Positions 47,213-56,800 of a stretch of 57,891 bases of DNA are shown here, one piece after another. The notes under the pieces were generated by a model. That model was not told where the DNA came from. It did not search any database and saw only the letters and a list, made by a program, of their open reading frames with translations. The translations under genes and the position numbers were made by a program. Each line of letters begins with the position of its first letter. Positions within the stretch are counted from its first letter, which is position 1. The stretch covers positions 1-57,891 of the forward strand of contig JAILGL010000136.1 in the NCBI GenBank assembly GCA_024696825.1, given 5' to 3'. Source of the DNA: Lachnospiraceae bacterium (GTDB lineage: Bacteria > Bacillota > Clostridia > Lachnospirales > Lachnospiraceae).

Positions 47213-48292
47213 TTATCTCTCAGTACAACTTATACATGGATCAATAGTAAGCACTAACAAAGGTACATCTGCAAAAGCTGCACCCTTAAGAGTAGCAACA
47301 AGTGGAGCGAGGTTTGCAAAGGTCGGAGTTCTAACTCTGAATCTCTCTAAGAACTTAGTTCCATTACCCTTTACATAGTAAAATGCTTCTCCTCTTGGCT
47401 GCTCCAGTCTCATAAGGAACTCACCGTCCGGATTACCCTGAGGTTTAACGAGTATATCACCCTCCGGAATCTTTGCTATAGCCTGTTTTACTATATCACA
47501 TGACTGTAAAAGCTCACCGATACGAACTGCACATCTGCCATAACCATCACAGTCATTACTTGTAATAACTTCAAAATCAATATCATCATAAGCAGCATAT
47601 CCATTTTTACGAAGGTCTACCTCGATACCGCTGGCTCTCATCATAGGACCGCAGGCACCAAGCTTAATAGCATCTTCCTTAGTAAGTATACCGCTTCCGC
47701 AAAGTCTTGATTTTACTGTATAATCATTTAAAAATGTTTTGGAAACCTTTTTAATGTCTCTCTCTATTATCTTAACATTATCCTCTAATACCTTAAGCAT
47801 ATCAGGTGTTATATCCTTAAGCACTCCACCCGGCTTATTAACTGAAGCAATGAGTCTTCCACCTGTGGTCATCTCAACCATATCAAGAACTCTTTCTCTT
47901 ATTCTCCAGCATTCATTGAAAAGTGCCTCGAATCCGAATCCGTCAGCTAAAAGTCCAAGCCAGAGAAGGTGGCTGTGAAGTCTTGAAAACTCACACCAGA
48001 TAGTTCTAAGATACTTAGCCCTGTCTGGAACCTCTACGTCCATAACATGCTCAACTGCCTCGCAGTATCCCATACCATGCATAAAGGAACAGATACCACA
48101 GATTCTCTCTGCTACATAAACCATCTCATTATAGTCCTTCTTCTCAATAAGAGACTCAAGACCACGATGTATAAAACCTACTGAAGGGATAGCCTCAACT
48201 ACTGTCTCATCCTCCATTACAAGGTCAATGTGTATAGGCTCCGGAAGTACCGGATGCTGTGGGCCAAAAGGTACGATAGTTCTCTTTCCCAT
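47213..48292 (-). CDS. echE: Energy-converting hydrogenase large (NiFe) subunit
   Basis: The 359-residue catalytic subunit reduces protons to H2 or oxidises H2. It has both Ni-binding cysteine pairs: ERICGICSFMHGMGYCE near residue 63 and DPCISCTER at the very end. As in group 4 hydrogenases, the N-terminus (FGPQHPVLPEPI) resembles NuoD. After the last CxxC only three residues remain, so there is no C-terminal peptide for a maturation protease to remove. It starts right after the echD stop codon. No hyp maturation genes are in the window. Confidence 0.94.
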   Translation of the reverse strand: MGKRTIVPFGPQHPVLPEPIHIDLVMEDETVVEAIPSVGFIHRGLESLIEKKDYNEMVYVAERICGICSFMHGMGYCEAVEHVMDVEVPDRAKYLRTIWCEFSRLHSHLLWLGLLADGFGFEALFNECWRIRERVLDMVEMTTGGRLIASVNKPGGVLKDITPDMLKVLEDNVKIIERDIKKVSKTFLNDYTVKSRLCGSGILTKEDAIKLGACGPMMRASGIEVDLRKNGYAAYDDIDFEVITSNDCDGYGRCAVRIGELLQSCDIVKQAIAKIPEGDILVKPQGNPDGEFLMRLEQPRGEAFYYVKGNGTKFLERFRVRTPTFANLAPLVATLKGAAFADVPLLVLTIDPCISCTER

Positions 48293-48293
48293 C

Positions 48294-48659
48294 TTACTCG
48301 CCTCCCTTCTTTAAGAATGGTGTTTCCTGCTCGATTCTGTAGAACTTATTGTTATAATCTGGTACTATACCCTCGATTTTAACACCGAACAGTTCCTTCA
48401 TCTCATTCTCATAGGTAAAGGCTGGCGCGTAAATGCTTGAAATACTTGGAACAACCTCATCAGGCTTTACTGTCACCTTATAGCTTACTAATTCATAATC
48501 ATCAGCAAAAGAATATATGAGCTCATATCTGCCCTTTACATAGGATGCACAAGCCTGTGCAAGTCTTGTACCCTTGTCTCTTTCCTTCATAGCAGTGGTT
48601 ACAAGCTCTTTTAAAGGAATCTTTATTATATTCCTGCCATTTTCAATAACTTTTTCCAT
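48294..48659 (-). CDS. echD: Ech hydrogenase subunit D (NuoC-like)
   Basis: The 121-residue hydrophilic subunit corresponds to the NuoC/30-kDa subunit. The conserved VPSISSIYAPAFTYENEMKELFGVKIEG block at residues about 70-97 is the family signature. It ends in TPFLKKGGE, and its stop codon is one base from the echE start. It lies 18 nt after echC with an AAAGGAG site. Confidence 0.88.
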   Translation of the reverse strand: MEKVIENGRNIIKIPLKELVTTAMKERDKGTRLAQACASYVKGRYELIYSFADDYELVSYKVTVKPDEVVPSISSIYAPAFTYENEMKELFGVKIEGIVPDYNNKFYRIEQETPFLKKGGE

Positions 48660-48677
48660 TCGTCTAAAGACTCCTTT

Positions 48678-49481
48678 CTATTTTTTCTTCTTTTTCTTCT
48701 TGCCTTTTTTCTTCTTGTTACTATTGTTATTGTTTTTGTTATTATTGTTAGAAGGCTTATTTTCAGGCTTTTTCTCTTCTTTTTCCTTAGCCTCTTCTTC
48801 CTTCTTTTCTTCCTTTTTTGTAGCCTTAGCTTCAGTCTTCTCTTCCTTTTTATCGGCCTTAGCTTCAGTTTTCTCTTCCTTCTTATCAGCCTTCTCTTCC
48901 TTCTTATCAGCCTTAGCCTCAGCCTTATCTTCCTTCTTTTCAAGCTTCTCTTCAGTCTTAGCCTTTTCCTCTGCTTTGGCCTTCTCTTCAGCCTTAGCTT
49001 TTTCTTCAGCCTTCTTAGCCTTTTCTGACTCCATTTCTTCAGCTTCATTTAAAGCTGCAAGTAATTCGTCATGTCTCTTCTGATAGATGCCTAAAGCCTT
49101 TACAACACCATCTATAATAGACTCTGGTCTTGCGGCACAGCCTGGAACATATACATCTACAGGAATTACTGTATCAACGCCACCGTTTATATTGTAGCAC
49201 TCCTTAAAAATACCACCTGTACATGCGCAGGTACCAACTGCAACTACAACCTTAGGTTCAGGAATCTGATCATATATCTGCTTAACAACAGCAGCATTTT
49301 GCTTATTAACTCCGCCTGTTACCAAAAATATATCGGCATGCATCGGATTACCTGTATTTATAATACCAAATCTTTCTACATCGTAACGTGGCATGGTACA
49401 AGCAAGTACTTCAATGTCGCAACCGTTACAGCTGGAAGCATCATAATGTATGAGCCACGGTGACTTATGAAAGTCTTTCAT
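48678..49481 (-). CDS. echC: Ech hydrogenase small subunit (NuoB-like) with a long Lys/Glu tail
   Basis: The 267-residue protein carries a proximal [4Fe-4S] cluster. Ligand motifs are in SSCNGCDIEVLAC near residue 15, GTCACTGG near 88 and VPGCAARPE near 120, all within the first 140 residues, the usual size. Residues about 150-267 are an added tail: first repeats of K-A-E-E-K and K-A-D-K-K-E-E-K type predicted as a charged helix, then an Asn/Lys-rich end. The start is placed at MKDFHK, 8 nt after GAGAGG; a TTG further upstream is in frame but is the ribosome site itself. Other reading frames across the tail are artefacts of the repetitive A-rich DNA. Confidence 0.9.
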   Translation of the reverse strand: MKDFHKSPWLIHYDASSCNGCDIEVLACTMPRYDVERFGIINTGNPMHADIFLVTGGVNKQNAAVVKQIYDQIPEPKVVVAVGTCACTGGIFKECYNINGGVDTVIPVDVYVPGCAARPESIIDGVVKALGIYQKRHDELLAALNEAEEMESEKAKKAEEKAKAEEKAKAEEKAKTEEKLEKKEDKAEAKADKKEEKADKKEEKTEAKADKKEEKTEAKATKKEEKKEEEAKEKEEKKPENKPSNNNNKNNNNSNKKKKGKKKKKKK

Positions 49482-49526
49482 ATGCATTTCCTCTCTTTCC
49501 AATTAACGAATAATAAGATACTTTAT

Positions 49527-50462
49527 TTAACCAAACATGTTAAGGAACTGTAATTCCTGTAATTTGTTGAGATATTGTAATACAAGGAGATTCACTCCTG
49601 AAAATACTAATATAACTCCCCATGTAAGCTTAAGCATAAGATCCCATTTAACTCTTGCTGAAACATTATCAATAAGAATTTCAAGGAAAAATACTACTAA
49701 TATAGCTAAGAGAGCAAATATATAGCTAATAGGATTCTTAGTAATGAAGAAGAGTGCTACAACACCGTAGAGAAGCACTTCCTCATACCATTCTGCAATT
49801 TCAGTAATTGCATACATACTTCCTGAAAACTCAGCAGTAAGACCCTTTACAACCTCCTGATGTGCATGATGTGATGTACTGAGATCGAAAGGTGACTTTC
49901 TGAATTTGATAGTAAGTATAAATACAAAACCGATGAAAAATCCCGGTAAATATACAATAGCAGGCTTATCAGTTTTTAGAAAATCTGAAACCATAAATGA
50001 AGCTCCATTATCATAAGAACCTACGCAGGTAGCTGTATAAAAACCAACTGCTGTAAGAAGCTCCATAGGTTCATAAGCCATTATCTGTACCAATTCTCTC
50101 ATGGTACCTACTCCCGTATAAGGAGAATGGGTTGTGGATGCTGCAAGTAAAAGAAAGATAACTGCTGTACTTGTTGCAAAGAACACAAGAAGCATATCAT
50201 AACCTGCAAAAAACATTGAACCAGCAAATATTACAAAGAAAAGATAAGTCATAAGTAAAAATAACTGTCTCTTATCAACCGCTGATGGAAGCTTATTAAA
50301 AAGCTTTCTTACATCATAGAAAGGCTGGAGAATAGGAGGTCCTACTCTTCTCTGCATTCTTGCGGATATTTTTCTGTCAATACCATTTAACAGACCACCT
50401 ATAAAAGGTGCACATACGAGATATATTATAACTGTAATAAAACTTTTCAGAATTAAATTCAT
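49527..50462 (-). CDS. echB: Ech hydrogenase membrane subunit B (NuoH-like)
   Basis: The 311-residue protein has about eight membrane segments and the NuoH/HycD-type words GLLNGIDRKISARMQRRVGPP near residue 23 and YAITEIAEWYEEVLLYG near 230. It is the membrane anchor that links the hydrophilic hydrogenase to the ion pump. The start overlaps the echA stop codon as ATGA, so translation is coupled. Confidence 0.93.
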   Translation of the reverse strand: MNLILKSFITVIIYLVCAPFIGGLLNGIDRKISARMQRRVGPPILQPFYDVRKLFNKLPSAVDKRQLFLLMTYLFFVIFAGSMFFAGYDMLLVFFATSTAVIFLLLAASTTHSPYTGVGTMRELVQIMAYEPMELLTAVGFYTATCVGSYDNGASFMVSDFLKTDKPAIVYLPGFFIGFVFILTIKFRKSPFDLSTSHHAHQEVVKGLTAEFSGSMYAITEIAEWYEEVLLYGVVALFFITKNPISYIFALLAILVVFFLEILIDNVSARVKWDLMLKLTWGVILVFSGVNLLVLQYLNKLQELQFLNMFG

Positions 50463-52414
50463 ACTAATGCACCTCCTAAGAACATTCCAAGCATAATGAT
50501 AATTAAGGCCGCACTAATTAAAACAGAAGGGTTAAACAGTTTTTTCTCACCGAAATACTCTTCCATATACCAGTTTGATACCTTTAACTTCTTAGACTCA
50601 CCAAATGCATCTACGAAGCTCTCATTATCACCTGTATTAATACCATTCATGTAGGCAAGGGTTTTCCTGCCCTCGAAATCTTTGGTAGTGTAGTAGTTCA
50701 CAAGAGGTACTACCACAATGGCTACAATCATAACCACCATAACTGTAAGGTTTGCCATGCTCATGGCCTCTGTACCTGTATAACCATAGGTTCCACCGTC
50801 AAACATATCCTTAACATAATAGTTATTGATAAATGGTGTAACAACCTTAGCAGATACAAATGGAAGTCCAACACATATAAGAATAGCCATAGCAGCATGT
50901 GTGAACATTGAAATATATTCATTAAGCTGTGTTACGTCCTTTGCCTTAGCCTCGCTCATTCCTGTAAGCTTGGTCATCCACTTTGTCCAATAGAACATAG
51001 TGGTTGCACTACCGTAACAAATAAATAGAATCATGATTACGCTATGCTCGTCAACAACTGACTTAAGAGCAGCCCATTTTGATATAAGCATTCCAAATGG
51101 AGCAAGATACATACCAACCATACCAATTAAAAGTATCATTGCAAGCTTTGGAAGTCTGTTTAAAAGACCCTGCATATCTTCAATGTCTCTGCTACCTGTA
51201 GTATTCTCAATAGCACCTACAGACTGGAAGCACATTGACTTAGATACTGCATGGAAAATCATAAGAAATACAGCTGCCCAGACACATTCTGCAGAACCAA
51301 CTCCTGCACAGGCTGCCATAAGTCCTAAGTTTGATATAGTTGAATAAGCAAGCACCTTCTTGCCATCGCTTTGAGAAATTGCCAGAAGAGAACCGGCGAA
51401 AAATGTAAATCCACCGATTAAATAAACCATCTTTCCAACTGAAGTAACATTTAAGGCTGGTGAAAGTCTGATAAGTAAGTAAACTCCTGCCTTAACCATA
51501 GTGGCACTATGAAGAAGTGCTGAAGATGGTGTTGGTGCAACCATGGCACCAAGAAGCCATTTTGAAAATGGAAACTGAGCAGTCTTAGAAATAGCAGCAA
51601 ATGCAAGTGCAGCCACAACAAATACACCTATCTCAGTATGTTTTCCTGAATAGCTTGCCTTTATAACTGTATATAAATCATGGGTGTGGAATGTATAGGA
51701 ACCGTAGATTATAGCTACTGCAAAACCAAGACCTCCAACCAGGTTCATCCATAATGCTCTAAAGCAGTTTGTAATAGCTTCTTCGGTCTTTGTATATCCT
51801 ATAAGAAGGAAGGAGCATACGCTGGTTGTCTCCCAGAAAAATTCAAGCCAAAGCACGTTCTGAGTAGTGACAAGTCCAAACATCGCACCATAAAAAAGAA
51901 ACATAATAGACAGGAAAAATGATCTTCTATCCTGATATTCTTTATGATGTACATGATATCCTCTCATGTATCCAACTGCATAAATTCCTATGAGTATACC
52001 TACTATTCCAATGATAAGAATCATTATCATTGATAAATAATCAAATCTCATAGAAGCTGTATGCTTTACCTTTGGTCCAAATAAATCAACATATACGACT
52101 ATTACAGTCTGTACTATTGAAATAAGACTGATTATCTTCTTGTTGTACTTAAAACTAAGAACGATGATAAGTACCATAAGTACTACATCTCCAAGTAACG
52201 TGAGCCTGTCAACCACGTGATTAAAAGGCAAATTAAATACAACAGTTTCTCCTCCTGATTTTGCCCAGTAAATTGCTGTACCTATCGCAAGGCCCATGAT
52301 AATAACACCACAGGTATAAACAATATATCCTCTAATCTTATCATCATGAACGAGAGCTATGAGTATAGCAGATACCAGTGGAACAAGAATCAGTAATGCT
52401 ACCAGGTTACCCAT
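50459..52414 (-). CDS. echA: Ech hydrogenase ion-pumping subunit A (NuoL-like)
   Basis: The 651-residue antiporter-like subunit has about 15 hydrophobic segments. The family core lies at residues 125-420 (GYMRGYHVHHKEY, WEFFWETTSVCSFLLIGY, KTAQFPFSKWLLGAMVAPTPSSALLHSATMVKAG). It carries the conserved Glu in FFWETT and Lys in KTAQFPF and MVKAG expected in the proton/sodium channel. The start at MGNLVAL fits GGAGG 8 nt before; an ATG five codons upstream is in frame but overlaps that box. It is first in the ech operon and directly behind a strong promoter. Confidence 0.93.
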   Translation of the reverse strand: MGNLVALLILVPLVSAILIALVHDDKIRGYIVYTCGVIIMGLAIGTAIYWAKSGGETVVFNLPFNHVVDRLTLLGDVVLMVLIIVLSFKYNKKIISLISIVQTVIVVYVDLFGPKVKHTASMRFDYLSMIMILIIGIVGILIGIYAVGYMRGYHVHHKEYQDRRSFFLSIMFLFYGAMFGLVTTQNVLWLEFFWETTSVCSFLLIGYTKTEEAITNCFRALWMNLVGGLGFAVAIIYGSYTFHTHDLYTVIKASYSGKHTEIGVFVVAALAFAAISKTAQFPFSKWLLGAMVAPTPSSALLHSATMVKAGVYLLIRLSPALNVTSVGKMVYLIGGFTFFAGSLLAISQSDGKKVLAYSTISNLGLMAACAGVGSAECVWAAVFLMIFHAVSKSMCFQSVGAIENTTGSRDIEDMQGLLNRLPKLAMILLIGMVGMYLAPFGMLISKWAALKSVVDEHSVIMILFICYGSATTMFYWTKWMTKLTGMSEAKAKDVTQLNEYISMFTHAAMAILICVGLPFVSAKVVTPFINNYYVKDMFDGGTYGYTGTEAMSMANLTVMVVMIVAIVVVPLVNYYTTKDFEGRKTLAYMNGINTGDNESFVDAFGESKKLKVSNWYMEEYFGEKKLFNPSVLISAALIIIMLGMFLGGALV

Positions 52415-52451
52415 CTGATATTCCTCCATTCATTTTTACATAGTCAGACTT

Positions 52452-52480
52452 ATTATACAATTTTAGTTCTATAAAGTCAA
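52452..52480 (-). promoter_or_regulatory. Promoter of the ech operon
   Basis: TTGACT (52475-52480) and a perfect TATAAT (52452-52457) are 17 bp apart, about 40 bp before echA. The -35 box covers the stop codon of the upstream lipoprotein gene, so no terminator separates the two units. Confidence 0.75.
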
Positions 52481-53523
52481 AGTTTTAAGCTGTTCCAAAA
52501 ACTATTATTTATATCTATTTTTAAACTTGAAAGCCATTTTTGATAATTATCCTTAAAAGCCTTCTTCTGACTGCTTTCTATAAGCTGCTCTTTTCTCTTC
52601 TGAGTCGCCTCTTTATCATTACTGCTTACGCAATATAAAATGTAGCAGCCGTCGTTACCCTCAACCACTGAGCTTACCCTGTTATCTGTAAGGGAAAGGG
52701 CAGCATCTATAACCTTGTCGCCAAATTTCTTACTTCCCTGTCCTACTATAGCAGCAATGGTTTCAGACTCTGTATATTTTCTTGCAAACTCAGCAAAATT
52801 CTTTTCCTTCAAGGCTTTTTTCTTAATCTTCTCAGCCTGAACCCATTTCTCATTAGCATCCTCTTCGGAAAGTCCTTTTGTCTTAAAATATATATATTCT
52901 ATAGACACCTGACGTGCCTTTTCATCTGTCACTTCATCCTCTGCACCCTCTGTATAAATGTAATACATCTTTTCGGCTATCTTATTCTGAGAAAAAACTG
53001 TCTCAAGCTTAGCTGCTGTTATACCATACTTCTCAGCATTTTCCTTAGAAATGGTACCCATATATTCTTCAGCCTTTTCATGGATCTCAGCATCCTCATC
53101 AGCTGTAAGAGTAACATTCTCCGCTGCTGCCTTATGATTTATAACCTGTATCTCTAATATGAAATCTAAAAGCTCCTGTCTTGCCATGGAATTAAGGCTT
53201 GAACTTCCATCCTTCATATCCCAGATATCCTCTCCAAAAGCCTCATACTTAGACTTAAGGAAATAAGTATAAACCTTAACATCTGAAACTCTGACATTAT
53301 CCTCACCAATGTACATAACAATGGTGTCATCAGAAAAATCCGATTCTTCCGTACCGGAGTCTTCATCCCCTGTATTCACACTGGTTTTTTCTTCAGAAGT
53401 AACCTTTTTATCAGTATTCTTTTTACTTGATTTATCGTTCTTTTTACCAAGGCCACATCCTGTAAATAGTAATGAACAGGCCATAATCACACTAAGAACG
53501 GAAACATATTTTTTCTTCACCAT
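52477..53523 (-). CDS. PrsA/SurA-type foldase lipoprotein (peptidyl-prolyl isomerase family)
   Basis: The 348-residue protein has a lipoprotein signal with lipobox LLFTGC (Cys23), followed by a Lys/Ser/Asp/Glu linker. A SurA-like helical region (about residues 75-210) comes next, then a parvulin-like part near 245-320 (FAEFARKYTESETIAAIVGQGSKKFGDKVIDAALSL). Such proteins help exported proteins fold outside the membrane. The start is ATG 53523; the next codon, GTG, has better spacing from TTTGGAGG and could be the true start. The frame extends 32 codons upstream, but that part is 6S RNA sequence, not protein. Confidence 0.82.
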   Translation of the reverse strand: MVKKKYVSVLSVIMACSLLFTGCGLGKKNDKSSKKNTDKKVTSEEKTSVNTGDEDSGTEESDFSDDTIVMYIGEDNVRVSDVKVYTYFLKSKYEAFGEDIWDMKDGSSSLNSMARQELLDFILEIQVINHKAAAENVTLTADEDAEIHEKAEEYMGTISKENAEKYGITAAKLETVFSQNKIAEKMYYIYTEGAEDEVTDEKARQVSIEYIYFKTKGLSEEDANEKWVQAEKIKKKALKEKNFAEFARKYTESETIAAIVGQGSKKFGDKVIDAALSLTDNRVSSVVEGNDGCYILYCVSSNDKEATQKRKEQLIESSQKKAFKDNYQKWLSSLKIDINNSFWNSLKL

Positions 53524-53545
53524 AACCTCCAAAAACAAATTATTC

Positions 53546-53755
53546 ATAAAAATACCCGAGATGCCGGCTTCTGAATTTTGAGTCCTAGCGCACAGCCAGG
53601 TGGGCTTCCGCATGTACACTTACTGTCTTCCACTTATAGAGGCTTGACATCATTGCACAGATATAGGATTCCCCTCAAAAATTTGTAGGTTCAAAATGTC
53701 AGAAGTTTTCGTACATCCCAGGCAAATATTTAATTGATTCACATTTATTTTTGAT
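53546..53755 (-). ncRNA. ssrS: 6S RNA
   Basis: The minus strand folds into the 6S pattern. The closing stem pairs CCUGGGAUG (53722-53714) with CAUCUCGGG (53563-53555), then CUUCUGA with UCAGAAG, AUUUUGA with UCAAAAU, and CCUA with UAGG, separated by small internal loops around a large central region. GGGAUGUACG and GCCGGCAUCUCGG closely resemble the ends of E. coli 6S (GAGAUGUUCG, GGCGGCAUCUCGG). The core is 168 nt. 6S RNA mimics an open promoter and binds sigma-A RNA polymerase. A UAUUUUU run ends it. The mature 5' end is uncertain (about 53725-53755). The PrsA-type gene starts about 25 nt after it. Confidence 0.85.
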
Positions 53756-53761
53756 ATAAAT

Positions 53762-53790
53762 ATTTTACCACACTATCCCTATATAAACAA
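53762..53790 (-). promoter_or_regulatory. Promoter of the 6S RNA
   Basis: TTGTTT (53785-53790) and TAAAAT (53762-53767) are 17 bp apart. A start near 53755 would give a 5' tail of about 30 nt before the closing stem, perhaps trimmed. Confidence 0.5.
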
Positions 53791-53866
53791 TATTATTTTA
53801 AGAATAAAGATGGTATAAAATGTAAATTTTTTATTAACACAAATTGTCAATTCTTAAGTGACTGTA

Positions 53867-56800
53867 TTATTTTATTCTTACAGTAACTCTTCTAACAATC
53901 CTCTTGCAACCCTTCTTAGTAGCTATACAGGAAATTCTTACTCTTCCCTTCTTCTTATTAGCTACAAATTTTGCATAGTACTTTCCATATTTTTTAATCT
54001 TACCAAGCTTCTTCTTGTTAACTGTCCACTTAAAGGAATATCCTGACTTCTTAAGATTTATAGCCTTTCCATTAGCATCATAAACCTTAACCTTTAAAAC
54101 AAGCTTCTTACGACGTCTAACAACCTTCTTGCAAGAAATCTTCATCTTCTTAACAACTATTTTGGTAGAAGCTGTTGCAGTTGGCTCTACGCTTGGTACA
54201 ACTGAAGGCTCTATACTTGGCACAACTGAAGGCTCCACGCTTGGGCTTGGACTTACCTCTGTGCTTGGACTTGGGCTTACCTCTGTGCTTGGCTCAACAC
54301 TTGGTTCAACTGAAGGCTCAACGCTTGGCTCTACACTTGGTTCTACTGAAGGCTCTACACTTGGTTCTACACTTGGCTCTACTGAAGGCTCTACGCTTGG
54401 TTCTACACTTGGTTCAACGCTAGGTTCAACACTTGGCTCAACGCTTGGCTCAACACTTGGACTTACCTCCACGCTTGGTTCAACGCTTGGTTCTACTGAA
54501 GGCTCAACACTTGGCTCAACACTAGGCTCAACACTTGGTTCAACACTTGGTTCAACACTTGGTTCAACGCTTGGCTCAACGCTTGGCTCAACGCTTGGCT
54601 CAACACTTGGTTCTACACTAGGCTCTACGCTAGGTTCAACGCTTGGATCTACGCTAGGTTCAACGCTTGGCTCTACTGAAGGTTCTTCACTAGGAATTAT
54701 AGTAGGGTCTGAAGTAGGCTCAGCTGAAGGCTCCTCACTTGGCTCAACACTAGGCTCAACACTTGGACTTACCTCCACGCTTGGCTCTACACTAGGCTCA
54801 GCTGAAGGCTCCTCACTTGGTTCAACGCTTGGTTCAACACTAGGCTCAACACTTGGACTAACCTCAACGCTTGGCTCAACTGAAGGCTCTACACTAGGCT
54901 CAACACTTGGGCTAACCTCAACGCTTGGCTCAACTGATGGCTCCACACTTGGCTCTACTGATGGCTCCACACTTGGCTCTACCGAAGGCTCTACACTAGG
55001 TTCAACACTTGGGCTAACCTCAACACTTGGCTCTACTGAAGCCTCTACGCTTGGACTTGGACTAGTCTCTACGCTTGGGCTCGGACTTACAGTCTCGCCA
55101 CTTCCCTCTTCAACTGTCTGGCTAATATTATAGCTCTTTGTGATTCCTGCACATTCAACTATAATTGTATCGCCATATTTCTTAGCAGAAAGACCTGACT
55201 TAAGACCAACGGTGAAGCTTGTACTTTCACCAGCCTCAAGCTCTGATTCTAAACTGCTCTTAATCTCAAAATATGATCCTAAACCAAGACTTGCTTCAAA
55301 ACCAGACATGGTCTTTTCGCAGGTATTAGTTACTGTAACTGTATATACTCCTGCATCTGTATAACCTTCACTGACACTATCAAGATTAGATGTAGGACTT
55401 ACTGAAATCTCAAAGCTTCCATTAGAAGTATCAGTTCCCTCTTCTTCATCAGCTCTTTCTCTGTAAGTATTTACAAGCCATTTACCAGTAGTAGCAAGGT
55501 CTGACTCAGTCCAACCACCTGTGGTAGATGCACTACTGTTAAAATATGATGCTGACTCATTCTTATTACTCATAGCCCAGCATGCATAACTTATTCCATA
55601 ACTATCAAGAAGTTCTATCCATGCAGTTGCATTATCTAAATCAAAATTACCATTTCCACTTGCATCACATGTACCAAATTCTGTAACAAAAATTGGAACC
55701 TTGTTATTTATGGCTGTTGCAAGCTTATTTTTAAGATCTGCATAATGGGAACCTGAATAAAAATGTAATGTATACATTATATTTTTAAAACCGTCATTTG
55801 CAAGTAAACTTGGATTTACAGAATCTACATCCTGTGACCAGGTATTGGTTCCAACAATTATAAGATTATCATTTCTCTCTACCTTAGTTCCTGAAGAACT
55901 GTCATATCTTATAATGTCACAAATATCCTTTGCATATGTATAGATATCATTTCCACTTCCATTATTGTAGAAATTAGTACCGGTTGGCTCATTACAAATT
56001 TCAAATATTACATTGTCATAATCCTTATATTTTTCAGCATAATATTCAAAGAAATCCTCAGCTGCAGAAACAGTATCATTAGGGTTCTCAGCATGAATAT
56101 GCCAATCTATAAGTACATACATTCCAAGCTTTGTAGCTGCCTCTACACCAGTCTGAATCTTCTCGTCAAGAGTACTCTTAGCTCCTCCTGTATAACCGCC
56201 CTGTGTTACATAACTTACAAGACGCACCATATTAACACCAAACTCATCTCTTAAAGAATGAAATGCTGATTCGTTTACAAAAGGTCCTCCAACATCCCAA
56301 TGCATACCATGAGTTGATGCACCTCTTAATGTAAATGGATCACCATTTTCATCTACTATAATTGGCTGAGTATGTCCTGAAACTGTAGCAAGAGAAAGCT
56401 TTCCATGCTTTCCAAAAGGTGTATCCTCTGCTGCAAGCTCCTTAGTAGTTCCTGTTAATGTATAGTTTAACTCACTGTCTGTGGAACCGCTTACTTCACC
56501 ATATGAAAATGTAACGGTAGGAGTTGAAAGTGTTGCTCCACCTCCACCAAAACCGAATTTATTATCATCACTGTTGCAGACATATGTCTCACCTGCTGCA
56601 AGAGATTTTGTAATTGATAAAACGATATTTCCATCTGAAGTTGTAGCTGATATAACTCCAAATCCCTTAATGTTAGAAACTGTTCCTGAATATGGAACGA
56701 TGACCTTTATATTACTAACTGCTACATCTAATCCATTACTTACAGTGAAACCATACTCAGTCCAGTCACCACCACCGCTTCTATAAGAAACAGTTGCAGT

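Noticed and set aside
48574-49083. Plus-strand Phe/Leu-rich and minus-strand Lys/Arg-rich frames over the echC tail
   Set aside because: Shadows of the A/G-rich repeat coding the EchC tail; the in-frame NuoB-like domain fixes the real frame.
53524-53619. N-terminal extension of the PrsA-type lipoprotein
   Set aside because: The DNA is the 3' part of 6S RNA, the ribosome site lies downstream, and the lipoprotein signal peptide begins at the later start.
54129-55133. A 334-aa plus-strand frame of Gly-Ser-Thr-Leu repeats
   Set aside because: It is the complement of the P-S-V-E coding repeat of the GH5 gene; a 12-nt unit keeps several frames open. No ribosome site or promoter.
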